Positions 32,079 through 38,064 of a stretch of 38,064 nucleotides of DNA are shown one piece after another (within the stretch, counting starts at the first letter, position 1; each line of letters starts with the position of its first letter). Source of the DNA: Desulfobacca sp. GTDB lineage: Bacteria > Desulfobacterota > Desulfobaccia > Desulfobaccales > Desulfobaccaceae. The position numbers and the translations under genes are program-made. The DNA is taken from the NCBI GenBank assembly GCA_028695935.1, contig JAQVHY010000014.1, positions 1 to 38,064 on the forward strand, in the 5' to 3' direction. The notes below the pieces were generated by a model that saw only the letters and a list, made by a program, of their open reading frames with translations, was not told the origin of the DNA and did no database searches.

Positions 32079-33416
32079 TCAGGTTATTTTAGGAGCTCTT
32101 TCGACATTTAGGACCGGTAAGACAAAATAAAAATCATTGCCCTCCGTGGTCGGGTTATAGCCGACCTGGCCGCCGTGGGTCTCGATGACGTTGCGCATAA
32201 AATAGAGGCCGCGTCCGGTCCCCACTTCTCCCTCTATATTGCTGCCCCGATAGCCCTCATCGAAAATGTGATCGAGGTCTTGGGGCGGCACATGCGGTCC
32301 GGAGGAAAAGACATTAAACCTGATGCCATCCTGGCCGGGACCGAAAAAATCATTGACCAGTTGCCGACCGAAAGAGATGTATTTCCGGCCGGAAGGGCTG
32401 GTACGGGTATATTTCACCGCATTCGAAAAGAGATTGGCATAGACCTGGGCCATTAGTCCTTTATCTACTGATAGAGACAGGTCCTCTTCCGGCACGCCAC
32501 CCAGGCTTTCGTCGATTTCGATCTGGCGTTCCCGGAGCTTAGGCAAAAACAGTTCCAACTGCGGGGCGATGATCTCGCTACGGACGTTACAGGTCCGGCG
32601 CCGGAGCACAAAATGACCTTTTTCAAAATGGCTGGGGCGAAATAAGGACTCCAGATAGAGGCTGATGCCCTGATAATGTTTTTCCAGGTTGTGAAAATCC
32701 TCCTCGATGCCGCTGGTGATCTCCTGTAGGGCAGGCGCAGCTTCAGGGGTGGCAGTAGTCAGACCGGTGGCCAAGTTATGCAACGAATTTATCTTTTTCT
32801 TTAGATGGCGCAGGTAGAGCATCAGGGTAATATTGGGGGTGATAACATTATGTTCGATGTCGGCTACCAGGCTATTGATAAACCGGATATGCTGAATGTT
32901 TTGCCAAAGAACGATTTTGTTATTTAAACAGTAGCCCAGGCGGTTGGTATATTTTTCAAAGAAAAACTTGTCGGCCTCGGACAGTCCGTCCACCGGGAAA
33001 ATTTCCAACATGCCGATTACTTGATCCTTGGCAAAAAACGGCAGTCGATCGACCAACAAGCGATTGCCCCGGATCGGAATAACCCAGGAGGAACTTACTT
33101 CATAAGTCATGCTAGAAAGGTAGATATACGGGGGGGGAAGGGTCTTCTCGGGTTGGAGGCCGGTTAAGCTATCGCAGACAAACTCCATCAGACCTTCGTT
33201 GCTGGTCAACAAACAGAGGCGGCTATCCCGGCCAAAAAACTCTTTGATGACCGTGATACAGACGCGATAGAGGTTTTCCAGGGTCTCATATTCTTGGGAC
33301 AGGTCGAAAAAGGTCTTTATCGCATCATCCTGCAACCGCCCAAAATTATATTCCTGGAAGGTTTTTTGCTTTTCCCGGACGCGCTGGCGTACTATTTCCA
33401 GATCAGTCGTTTCCAT
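32079..33416 (-). CDS. GAF-like sensor histidine kinase
   Basis: The 445-residue cytosolic protein has a GAF-like sensor (about 45-195), a dimerisation/phosphoacceptor region (about 200-270) and a GHKL ATPase domain (about 295-440). The N-box LFSNAVKYT and the G2 box GTGRGLYFMRNVIETHGG are clear. The G1 box is NVFSSGPHVP rather than DxGxG, as in some other kinases. The putative phospho-histidine is in VADIEHNVITPN, a noncanonical H-box in which Glu after His is Asn. No membrane helix is present. No response regulator adjoins it. The ATG at 33416 has ggaatc upstream. It converges on the ubiquitin-like operon and need not belong to it. Confidence 0.85.
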   Translation of the reverse strand: METTDLEIVRQRVREKQKTFQEYNFGRLQDDAIKTFFDLSQEYETLENLYRVCITVIKEFFGRDSRLCLLTSNEGLMEFVCDSLTGLQPEKTLPPPYIYLSSMTYEVSSSWVIPIRGNRLLVDRLPFFAKDQVIGMLEIFPVDGLSEADKFFFEKYTNRLGYCLNNKIVLWQNIQHIRFINSLVADIEHNVITPNITLMLYLRHLKKKINSLHNLATGLTTATPEAAPALQEITSGIEEDFHNLEKHYQGISLYLESLFRPSHFEKGHFVLRRRTCNVRSEIIAPQLELFLPKLRERQIEIDESLGGVPEEDLSLSVDKGLMAQVYANLFSNAVKYTRTSPSGRKYISFGRQLVNDFFGPGQDGIRFNVFSSGPHVPPQDLDHIFDEGYRGSNIEGEVGTGRGLYFMRNVIETHGGQVGYNPTTEGNDFYFVLPVLNVERAPKIT

Positions 33417-33473
33417 GGGCTGATTCCTTTAGTGAGGCACTCACAAGTTTCCGCCGGTGGTTATTGCCTAAAA

Positions 33474-34028
33474 TTAACGCGCGTATTTCTTGACCCCTTC
33501 TTCATAAAGATCATGGCCCTGGCAGTCATTGATCACGATGGTGGGAAAATCCTCTACTACCAGCCGATGAATGGCCTCCGGCCCTAAATCCTCATAGGCC
33601 AGCACCTGCGCCTCTTTGATGGCCTGGGAAATCAAGGCCCCGGCCCCGCCGGTGGCGCCCAGATAAACCGCCCGGTATTTGATCATGGCGTCAATTACTT
33701 CGGGGCTACGTTTGCCTTTGCCGATCATGGCCTTAAGCCCTCGGGCCAGGAGTTGGGGAGTATAAGGGTCCATCCGATAGCTGGTCGTCGGGCCGGCGGC
33801 GCCGATGGCCTGACCGGGCCGGGCCGGACTGGGACCGACGTAATACATCACCTGGCCCTGAATTTCTATAGGTAACTCCTGGCCGGCGTTCAAGAGGTCG
33901 ATCAAACGCTTATGAGCCGCGTCCCGGGCCGTATAGATAACGCCGCTAAGCAATACCTTATCGCCAATCCGTAAACCGGTTATCTGCTGGTCATTTAACG
34001 GGGTAGTAAGTTTAACTGTTTTGGACAT
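33474..34028 (-). CDS. Class I fumarate hydratase, beta subunit
   Basis: This is the C-terminal (beta) part of the two-subunit class I fumarase or L-tartrate dehydratase. It is 184 residues from the ATG at 34028 (gaggag upstream). It shows VLLSGVIYTARDAAHKRL, YVGPSPARPGQAIGAAGPTTSYRMDPYTPQLL, IGKGKRSPEVIDAM and GATGGAGALISQAI. It partners with the alpha subunit, whose stop codon lies 10 bp upstream. The frame continues upstream into the alpha gene, but that start is not plausible. In anaerobes it serves the TCA or reductive branch. Confidence 0.93.
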   Translation of the reverse strand: MSKTVKLTTPLNDQQITGLRIGDKVLLSGVIYTARDAAHKRLIDLLNAGQELPIEIQGQVMYYVGPSPARPGQAIGAAGPTTSYRMDPYTPQLLARGLKAMIGKGKRSPEVIDAMIKYRAVYLGATGGAGALISQAIKEAQVLAYEDLGPEAIHRLVVEDFPTIVINDCQGHDLYEEGVKKYAR

Positions 34029-34038
34029 TAACGGCTCC

Positions 34039-34878
34039 TCATAATACCACTTCTTGGTGGCGACTGGCATGGCACTGGACGTTAACCGCAACCGGCAGGC
34101 TGGCAATATGACAAGGCATCAGGTTGATATGGACGGCCAGGGAGGTAAAACGACCCCCCAACCCCTGGGGGCCGATCCCCAGATTGTTGATCATAGTTAG
34201 CAGTTCTTGCTCCAGAGCCGCCAACTCCGGGTCGGGGTGCTGACTGCCCACCTCCCGCAACAAGGCCTTTTTGGCTAACAACGCCGCCTGCTCAAAGGTG
34301 CCGCCGATGCCCACTCCAATGATGGTCGGCGGGCAGGGATTGGCTCCGGCGTCGCGCACCGTTTCCACCACCTTCTCTTTGATCCCGGCCAGGCCCGCGG
34401 CCGGGCGCAGCATAAAGACCCGACTCATGTTTTCACTGCCGCCGCCTTTAGGGACTACCATGAGCTTTAGCTGGTCGCCAGGCACGATGGTAGTATAGAT
34501 CACTGCCGGGGTGTTGTCGCCAGTGTTCTTCCGAGTCAGGGGATGGCACAGGGATTTGCGCAGATAACCGGCCTGATAGCCCTGCCGCACTCCTTCCTGG
34601 ATGGCTTCATTAAAATCGCCCCCCACTAGGTGGACCTCTTGTCCGAGTTCGGCAAAGACCACGGTCAAACCGCAGTCCTGGCAGATAGGGATCCGTTTTT
34701 CCCGAGCAATGCGGGCGTTTTCCAATAGTTGCCGGAACACCTCTTGCCCGGCAGGTGATTCTTCCTCCCGGGCGCCTTTTTCCAAGGCCCGGAGCATATC
34801 TGCCCCCAACTCAAAATTCGCCGTCATCGCCGCCTGTTTGACCGCCGCGGTAACTTCTTGAACGTTGATTTCTCGCAT
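34039..34878 (-). CDS. Class I fumarate hydratase, alpha subunit
   Basis: The 279-residue subunit carries the [4Fe-4S] ligand set of class I fumarases: Cys66 in PICQDCG, Cys182 in NPCPPTIIG and Cys256 in MPCHIAS. It also has GGGSENMSR and TRKNTGDNTPA. The cluster makes the enzyme oxygen sensitive, which fits an anaerobe. It catalyses hydration of fumarate to malate with the beta subunit just downstream. The ATG at 34878 follows gaagaggaaa. A tartrate or mesaconate dehydratase cannot be excluded from sequence. Confidence 0.94.
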   Translation of the reverse strand: MREINVQEVTAAVKQAAMTANFELGADMLRALEKGAREEESPAGQEVFRQLLENARIAREKRIPICQDCGLTVVFAELGQEVHLVGGDFNEAIQEGVRQGYQAGYLRKSLCHPLTRKNTGDNTPAVIYTTIVPGDQLKLMVVPKGGGSENMSRVFMLRPAAGLAGIKEKVVETVRDAGANPCPPTIIGVGIGGTFEQAALLAKKALLREVGSQHPDPELAALEQELLTMINNLGIGPQGLGGRFTSLAVHINLMPCHIASLPVAVNVQCHASRHQEVVL

Positions 34879-35363
34879 TTTCCTCTTCCAGATCTATAGC
34901 TCCGTTAGGTTAGCCAGATATTAGTATTTATCAAAACTCAGCTTTAAGCTACTCTAACTATTTTTTTGAAATAACCCTTCCCCCGGACTGCGGTTACCCC
35001 TTCAGGCCGCGACTTGTGGTATTAAGGCATCTGGTCTGATAATAGCGTGTAAAGGTAATCTGCTTCAGATCTCAATAAAATAATATACATCCGAAAAGGC
35101 CGCCGGACAAGTAGTTTGGCAAAATCGGTAAACTTTGTAAATAAAGCAGAATAATGCCGCCCGCGGTTCCTGAGCTTAACATGATCACCCGGACCTCCGG
35201 CCCAAACCTTATCATAACCCAACTCCAGGGAGGTTTTTAGTTGACTTGGAGACTGATTTGCGGTAAAAAATCCTCTATTTGGTTCCAGAGATGGGATAAT
35301 GCTCGAATTTTTTAAATGTTTGCCTAACCGTAGTCTAATTAGACCAGCGAGGGGGTGGCAAAA
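34879..35363. other. Long gene-free stretch between fumarase and speD
   Basis: About 500 bp with no convincing gene. A frame of 66 codons at 35022-35222 (minus) lacks a Shine-Dalgarno and any family resemblance. The stretch should hold divergent promoters for the fumarase genes and speD and possibly an unrecognised RNA. I see no known riboswitch in it. Confidence 0.5.
35241..35269 (+). promoter_or_regulatory. Possible speD promoter
   Basis: TTGACT (35241-35246), a 17-bp spacer and TAAAAA (35264-35269). The -35 is good and the -10 is weak. Confidence 0.3.
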
Positions 35364-35395
35364 GGGGAACCCTTGAGGTTCCTCAAAAATTTTTT
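35364..35395 (+). terminator. Hairpin with T run in the speD leader
   Basis: gggaacc-cttga-ggttcct (35365-35383) followed by caaaaatttttt. It ends about 18 bases before the ATG, so it could be an attenuator or translation-control hairpin of speD rather than a terminator of an upstream gene. Confidence 0.45.
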
Positions 35396-35413
35396 AAGAA
35401 GGAGGGCTTGGCC

Positions 35414-35797
35414 ATGAAAAGGGAGCTCTTGGTCCAAAATCCGCGGCCAGACGGATACCATTTAATGCTGGAGCTTTATGGCTGCGATACGGAAAAGATT
35501 AATTCCCACCGATTCCTCCAGCGAGCCGTTAAGAATGCCGTCAAGAATGTCGGATTAACCAACCTCGGCTCCCGATACTATCAGTTTAAACCCCAAGGGG
35601 TTACTGGCTTTACGCTCCTGGCTCAGTCCCATATTTCCCTCCATACCTGGCCGGAATACGGCTATCTGGTTCTAGATATCTTCACCTGTGGCGACGAGAT
35701 TCAGGCTAATCAGCTTGAACACCATATATTGGCACGTATAGGCCCCTGTGAAGTCAAGCGTCGTGTGGTTCGTAAGGGTTATCAATACCATAAATAA
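35414..35797 (+). CDS. speD: S-adenosylmethionine decarboxylase proenzyme (prokaryotic class 1B)
   Basis: SpeD decarboxylates SAM to supply aminopropyl groups for spermidine. The 127-residue proenzyme should self-cleave before Ser72 to form the pyruvoyl group. The active-site arrangement is intact: SHISLHTWPE (72-81), His77 five residues after Ser72, and Cys92 (FTCG) twenty residues after it, as in Thermotoga enzyme numbering 63/68/83. The residue before the cleavage Ser is Gln71 rather than the more usual Glu. The ATG at 35414 has an excellent aaggaggg upstream. The HDAC-like gene at 5.5 kb could act on acetylpolyamines, but no link is shown. Confidence 0.94.
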   Translation: MKRELLVQNPRPDGYHLMLELYGCDTEKINSHRFLQRAVKNAVKNVGLTNLGSRYYQFKPQGVTGFTLLAQSHISLHTWPEYGYLVLDIFTCGDEIQANQLEHHILARIGPCEVKRRVVRKGYQYHK

Positions 35798-35934
35798 TTC
35801 CCAAGTGTTCTCTGCCTCTGACCGAGTCCGGGTCTTGGCCGACATAAAAAAAGCCATTGACGACCAACGCCCGGATGAGGATAATAAAACATTAGGGTAA
35901 GGACTCAAGAATACTTGTTTGGGGGGGCACGGAT

Positions 35935-36540
35935 ATGTCCAGACTGTGGGCCGGCCTGGTGATTATTATCCTGGTCGGGGCTGGTTGTGGCGGTCCTGAG
36001 GTAATCGAAGATTACCCTCTGCCTAAGGTCAAATATCAGCCGTACCAGGTAGAACCAGGGCTTAGAGGTGATGACCGCGTCCTACTCGACGAAGCCCTTA
36101 ATCGCCAGGTATTATCGACTGAAGAGGTTATTGCCTTGACCGACCGCCTCTTGCGTTATCAGAATCCACCCATCCAAGATAAGGAAACTCTGGAGAAATT
36201 ACAAGTTCTGCTGCTCAGAAGTTTACAGGATAAATCCAAAGACCATCATCCCCAGGTCCTGCGAAATTTAGGGATTGTCAACTATCAACAGCAGCAGTAC
36301 AACAATGCCCGGCAAGCGCTGCAGGCGTCCAGCGAGTTGAATCCCCGTGATGGTTTGACCCATTTCTATCTGGCCTGTATCTATGCCCAACAAAGCAAAC
36401 TCCATAATGCCCAAGGGCAGAAACGCAAGTCCGCGGCCCAATATAAACGGGCCCTGATTGAGTTAGAGCAGGCCCGTAAGCTGGAGCCTTCCAACCCCTT
36501 GTTCCGTCAAGATCTCAAGCAAGTTACGGAGATGGATTGA
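35935..36540 (+). CDS. TPR-type lipoprotein
   Basis: The 201-residue protein has a lipoprotein signal (LVIIILVGAGCGG, Cys at 18) and a helical body with TPR-like repeats. HPQVLRNLGIVNYQQQQYNNARQALQASSELNPRD (about 102-136) is a TPR, followed by THFYLACIYAQQSKL and QYKRALIELEQARKLEPSNP. TPR lipoproteins serve as scaffolds in outer-membrane or envelope complexes; the partner is unknown. It overlaps by 4 bp, or abuts closely, the zinc-ribbon gene that follows, so these are a two-gene unit. Confidence 0.85.
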   Translation: MSRLWAGLVIIILVGAGCGGPEVIEDYPLPKVKYQPYQVEPGLRGDDRVLLDEALNRQVLSTEEVIALTDRLLRYQNPPIQDKETLEKLQVLLLRSLQDKSKDHHPQVLRNLGIVNYQQQQYNNARQALQASSELNPRDGLTHFYLACIYAQQSKLHNAQGQKRKSAAQYKRALIELEQARKLEPSNPLFRQDLKQVTEMD

Positions 36541-36545
36541 GCCGG

Positions 36546-36761
36546 ATGCGAATTGTTTGCCCCTATTGCGGCAACGATAATGACTTCTATGAAGTAGCGG
36601 AAGAGGTCACCATTACCACTTTTTATGTGCAGAATGAGGATGGCAGTTTTACCGCTACCAGTGACGAGTCGGAAATTTTAGGGGGAGTCCATTTTTATTG
36701 CGGCGAATGTCACCAAGAACTTAAAGAATACCACGATCACTTCTTACAAATGCTTTTCTAA
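36546..36761 (+). CDS. Small zinc-ribbon protein
   Basis: The protein (71 residues from the ATG at 36546) has paired CxxC knuckles: CPYCGN (5-10) and CGEC (about 54-57), which should bind one zinc. The middle is acidic (NEDGSFTATSDESEIL). An alternative TTG at 36537 overlaps the upstream stop codon (TTGA) and would add three residues. I recognise no specific family, and nucleic-acid or protein binding is only a guess. Confidence 0.75.
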   Translation: MRIVCPYCGNDNDFYEVAEEVTITTFYVQNEDGSFTATSDESEILGGVHFYCGECHQELKEYHDHFLQMLF

Positions 36762-36799
36762 AAACCAGATGCCCATGCCCTAAAAATTTTTCCCGAGCA

Positions 36800-38064
36800 T
36801 CATTCTTTCTTATATAGATCCTTATCCTGTTGAGTGCGGCTAAATAGGGCCATGTACTCTTCCTGCATATTTTTGGCGTCGTTTTCGGCTTGGTGCAAGC
36901 GCGTTTCTAACTGCCCTACCATGCGGGCCTGCTGTTGATAATGCTCCAGCTCTTGGCGCAGTTCCTGTTGTTCCGTGGCGTTCTGGACTTTGGTCAACTT
37001 CATCTCCTCTTTCAATGCCTGGTTGGCAGCCTCAATCTGGGCCAACGCTTCCTTGAGGCTCATCACCTGGGCTTTGAGGAGCAGGTTTTCTTTTTCTAAA
37101 GGCAAACTGACTTCGTCACTACCGGAGATGGGCGAGGCTGGTGATAAGCGACTTCGCCGCTGCCAGAACCGGAATAATAATACCGTGAGCCCAGCCAGAA
37201 CTAATAAGGTAATAAGGCCGACGGCCAGCCCGATGATCAGACCAGAGCGCCCCGGGGGGCTAATCCGGTCGGCAGGTTTTGATTGCCTGGCCAGCCCCGC
37301 CGGAACCTCTACGGCCACCACGGGGGAGCGGAGCAGTAAAGGACGGCCTTGGTCGGTGGTACCGGAAAGCTGTAAGGTAACCTCATAAGTCCCGGAGACC
37401 GGAGGCTGAAAATTAAACTGAAAGTCTTTAAGCTCCTCTAAGTTTAATCGGCTGGTCTGAATCTGTCCGGAGGGATTTTTTACGCTTAGCCAACCTTCCA
37501 GCCCTTGGGCCTGACGACCCGTTGCCGCCGTGAACTTAATGGTAACCTGACCCTCCGGCTTTTCGGGCTGTACCTGCGGGACAAACCAGGGCGAAATTAT
37601 TGGCAAACTAAAATTTTGCTGCCGTTGCCAGGTCTTTCCTAAAGCCTGGATACTCAGATGCCAAAGTGCGGCGCCTTCCAGGGGCGGCAGCCGCCCCACG
37701 CGCAAGCCCTGAGGCCAGGAACCGGGCAAACCGAGGCCGGTGGCCTGCAAGGGACAAACAAACTTCTGCTTGTGGTCCGAGCTTTCTAAGGTAGCGCTGA
37801 AAGTGGTGGTCTCTAATAATGGTTTGGTATGCATCAGAGTCTGACGCTGCGCCAGACCCGCAGCAATGATGATTTCCTCATCCTGCCCCGCGGCATACGG
37901 TAAAAACGGACATTGTAATTGCACATCAGTGACTAGAATGACCCGATGGCCGCGGCTCTTGTGGCCCACCAGATGCCAGCGGCCCGGCGTTGGTTTAGGT
38001 ATGGTCACCAGGTCAAAGTTATCGGCGGCAAACCACTTTATCGGCGGTCGGGCACTTTTAAAGG
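36800..38064 (-). CDS. C-terminal part of a large membrane-anchored protein with coiled coil (5' end beyond the window)
   Basis: The frame is open to the right edge with no need for a start at 38008, so the true N-terminus lies outside. The visible part (about 421 residues) is beta-rich and probably extracytoplasmic at first (FDLVTIPKPTPGRWHLVG; VTDVQLQCPF; FQPPVSGTYEVTLQL, immunoglobulin-like). It then has a transmembrane helix (GLIIGLAVGLITLLVLAGLTVLLFRFW). A long coiled coil follows (ENLLLKAQVMSLKEALAQIEAANQALKEEMKL to the end). The beta region after VTIP resembles parts following a von Willebrand A domain in some proteins, but that is uncertain. It is convergent with the zinc-ribbon gene. 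Confidence 0.75.
   Translation of the reverse strand, partial: FKSARPPIKWFAADNFDLVTIPKPTPGRWHLVGHKSRGHRVILVTDVQLQCPFLPYAAGQDEEIIIAAGLAQRQTLMHTKPLLETTTFSATLESSDHKQKFVCPLQATGLGLPGSWPQGLRVGRLPPLEGAALWHLSIQALGKTWQRQQNFSLPIISPWFVPQVQPEKPEGQVTIKFTAATGRQAQGLEGWLSVKNPSGQIQTSRLNLEELKDFQFNFQPPVSGTYEVTLQLSGTTDQGRPLLLRSPVVAVEVPAGLARQSKPADRISPPGRSGLIIGLAVGLITLLVLAGLTVLLFRFWQRRSRLSPASPISGSDEVSLPLEKENLLLKAQVMSLKEALAQIEAANQALKEEMKLTKVQNATEQQELRQELEHYQQQARMVGQLETRLHQAENDAKNMQEEYMALFSRTQQDKDLYKKE

Noticed and set aside
35022-35222. 66-codon frame on the minus strand
   Set aside because: No Shine-Dalgarno, no family resemblance, and no neighbour it could pair with.
35762-35899. 45-codon GTG frame overlapping the end of speD
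   Set aside because: No Shine-Dalgarno and no recognisable family; probably chance.

Overview
The window is a gene-dense chromosomal segment of a Gram-negative bacterium. It has inner-membrane proteins with periplasmic SPOR domains, two lipoproteins, and a KdsD-type arabinose-5-phosphate isomerase of the LPS/Kdo pathway. Gene content (two-subunit class I fumarase, AdoMet decarboxylase, an Fe-S-domain protein of the RnfB/CODH type, GAF-GGDEF, UspA) and moderate-to-high GC suggest an anaerobic Desulfobacterota (former Deltaproteobacteria) relative. That placement is inference; no marker gene in the window fixes the taxon. Many intergenic gaps hold palindromic repeats of several families.

Layout. 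1-6.5 kb (mostly minus strand): mazG (cut by the left edge), cvpA, purC, a membrane-anchored SPOR protein, a pseudokinase-TM-SPOR fusion, and a class II histone-deacetylase-like amidohydrolase. 6.6-7.6 kb: an Fe-S-domain protein and a FlK-like hotdog thioesterase, divergent from a LysR regulator. 8.6-12.8 kb: a tryptophan cluster with a near-consensus promoter, a Trp-rich leader peptide that appears to start at the transcription start itself, tandem attenuator hairpins, then trpE, trpG, an orphan DUF433 gene and trpD. 13.2-18.6 kb: tRNA-Pro(CGG), a peptide-type ABC binding lipoprotein, a solitary TSPPY-type DNA methyltransferase, a ClC-CBS channel and a CE4 polysaccharide deacetylase. 18.9-26.1 kb: a SDH/ClpP-fold membrane protease with a small partner, a small membrane protein, an FTCD-type cyclodeaminase, a SAM methyltransferase, an unknown 290-residue protein, UspA, GAF-GGDEF and KdsD.

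26.3-32.0 kb is the most interesting region. Six tightly spaced plus-strand genes look like a compact bacterial ubiquitin-like conjugation and unfolding system: (1) a GNAT acetyltransferase whose N-terminal half reads like a ubiquitin-type beta-grasp domain with a Gly-Gly at its end; (2) a protein with a C-terminal E2/UBC-like core (HPF...KIC, candidate Cys306); (3) an unknown 152-residue protein ending Gly-Gly-Ile; (4) a ClpX-type AAA+ unfoldase that keeps the GYVG pore loop but lacks the zinc-binding domain and a recognisable IGF (ClpP-docking) loop; (5) a JAB/JAMM metalloprotease; (6) a two-domain E1/ThiF-like activating enzyme. Conjugation (E1, E2), a deconjugating or peptidase activity (JAB) and an ATP-driven unfoldase in one operon recall a minimal proteasome-lid logic. 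The E1, JAB and AAA+ calls are firm, the E2 call is good, and the UBL call is a hypothesis.

32.1-38 kb: a GAF-type histidine kinase, class I fumarase beta and alpha subunits, speD behind a hairpin leader, a TPR lipoprotein, a small zinc-ribbon protein and the C-terminal part of a large membrane-anchored coiled-coil protein cut by the right edge.
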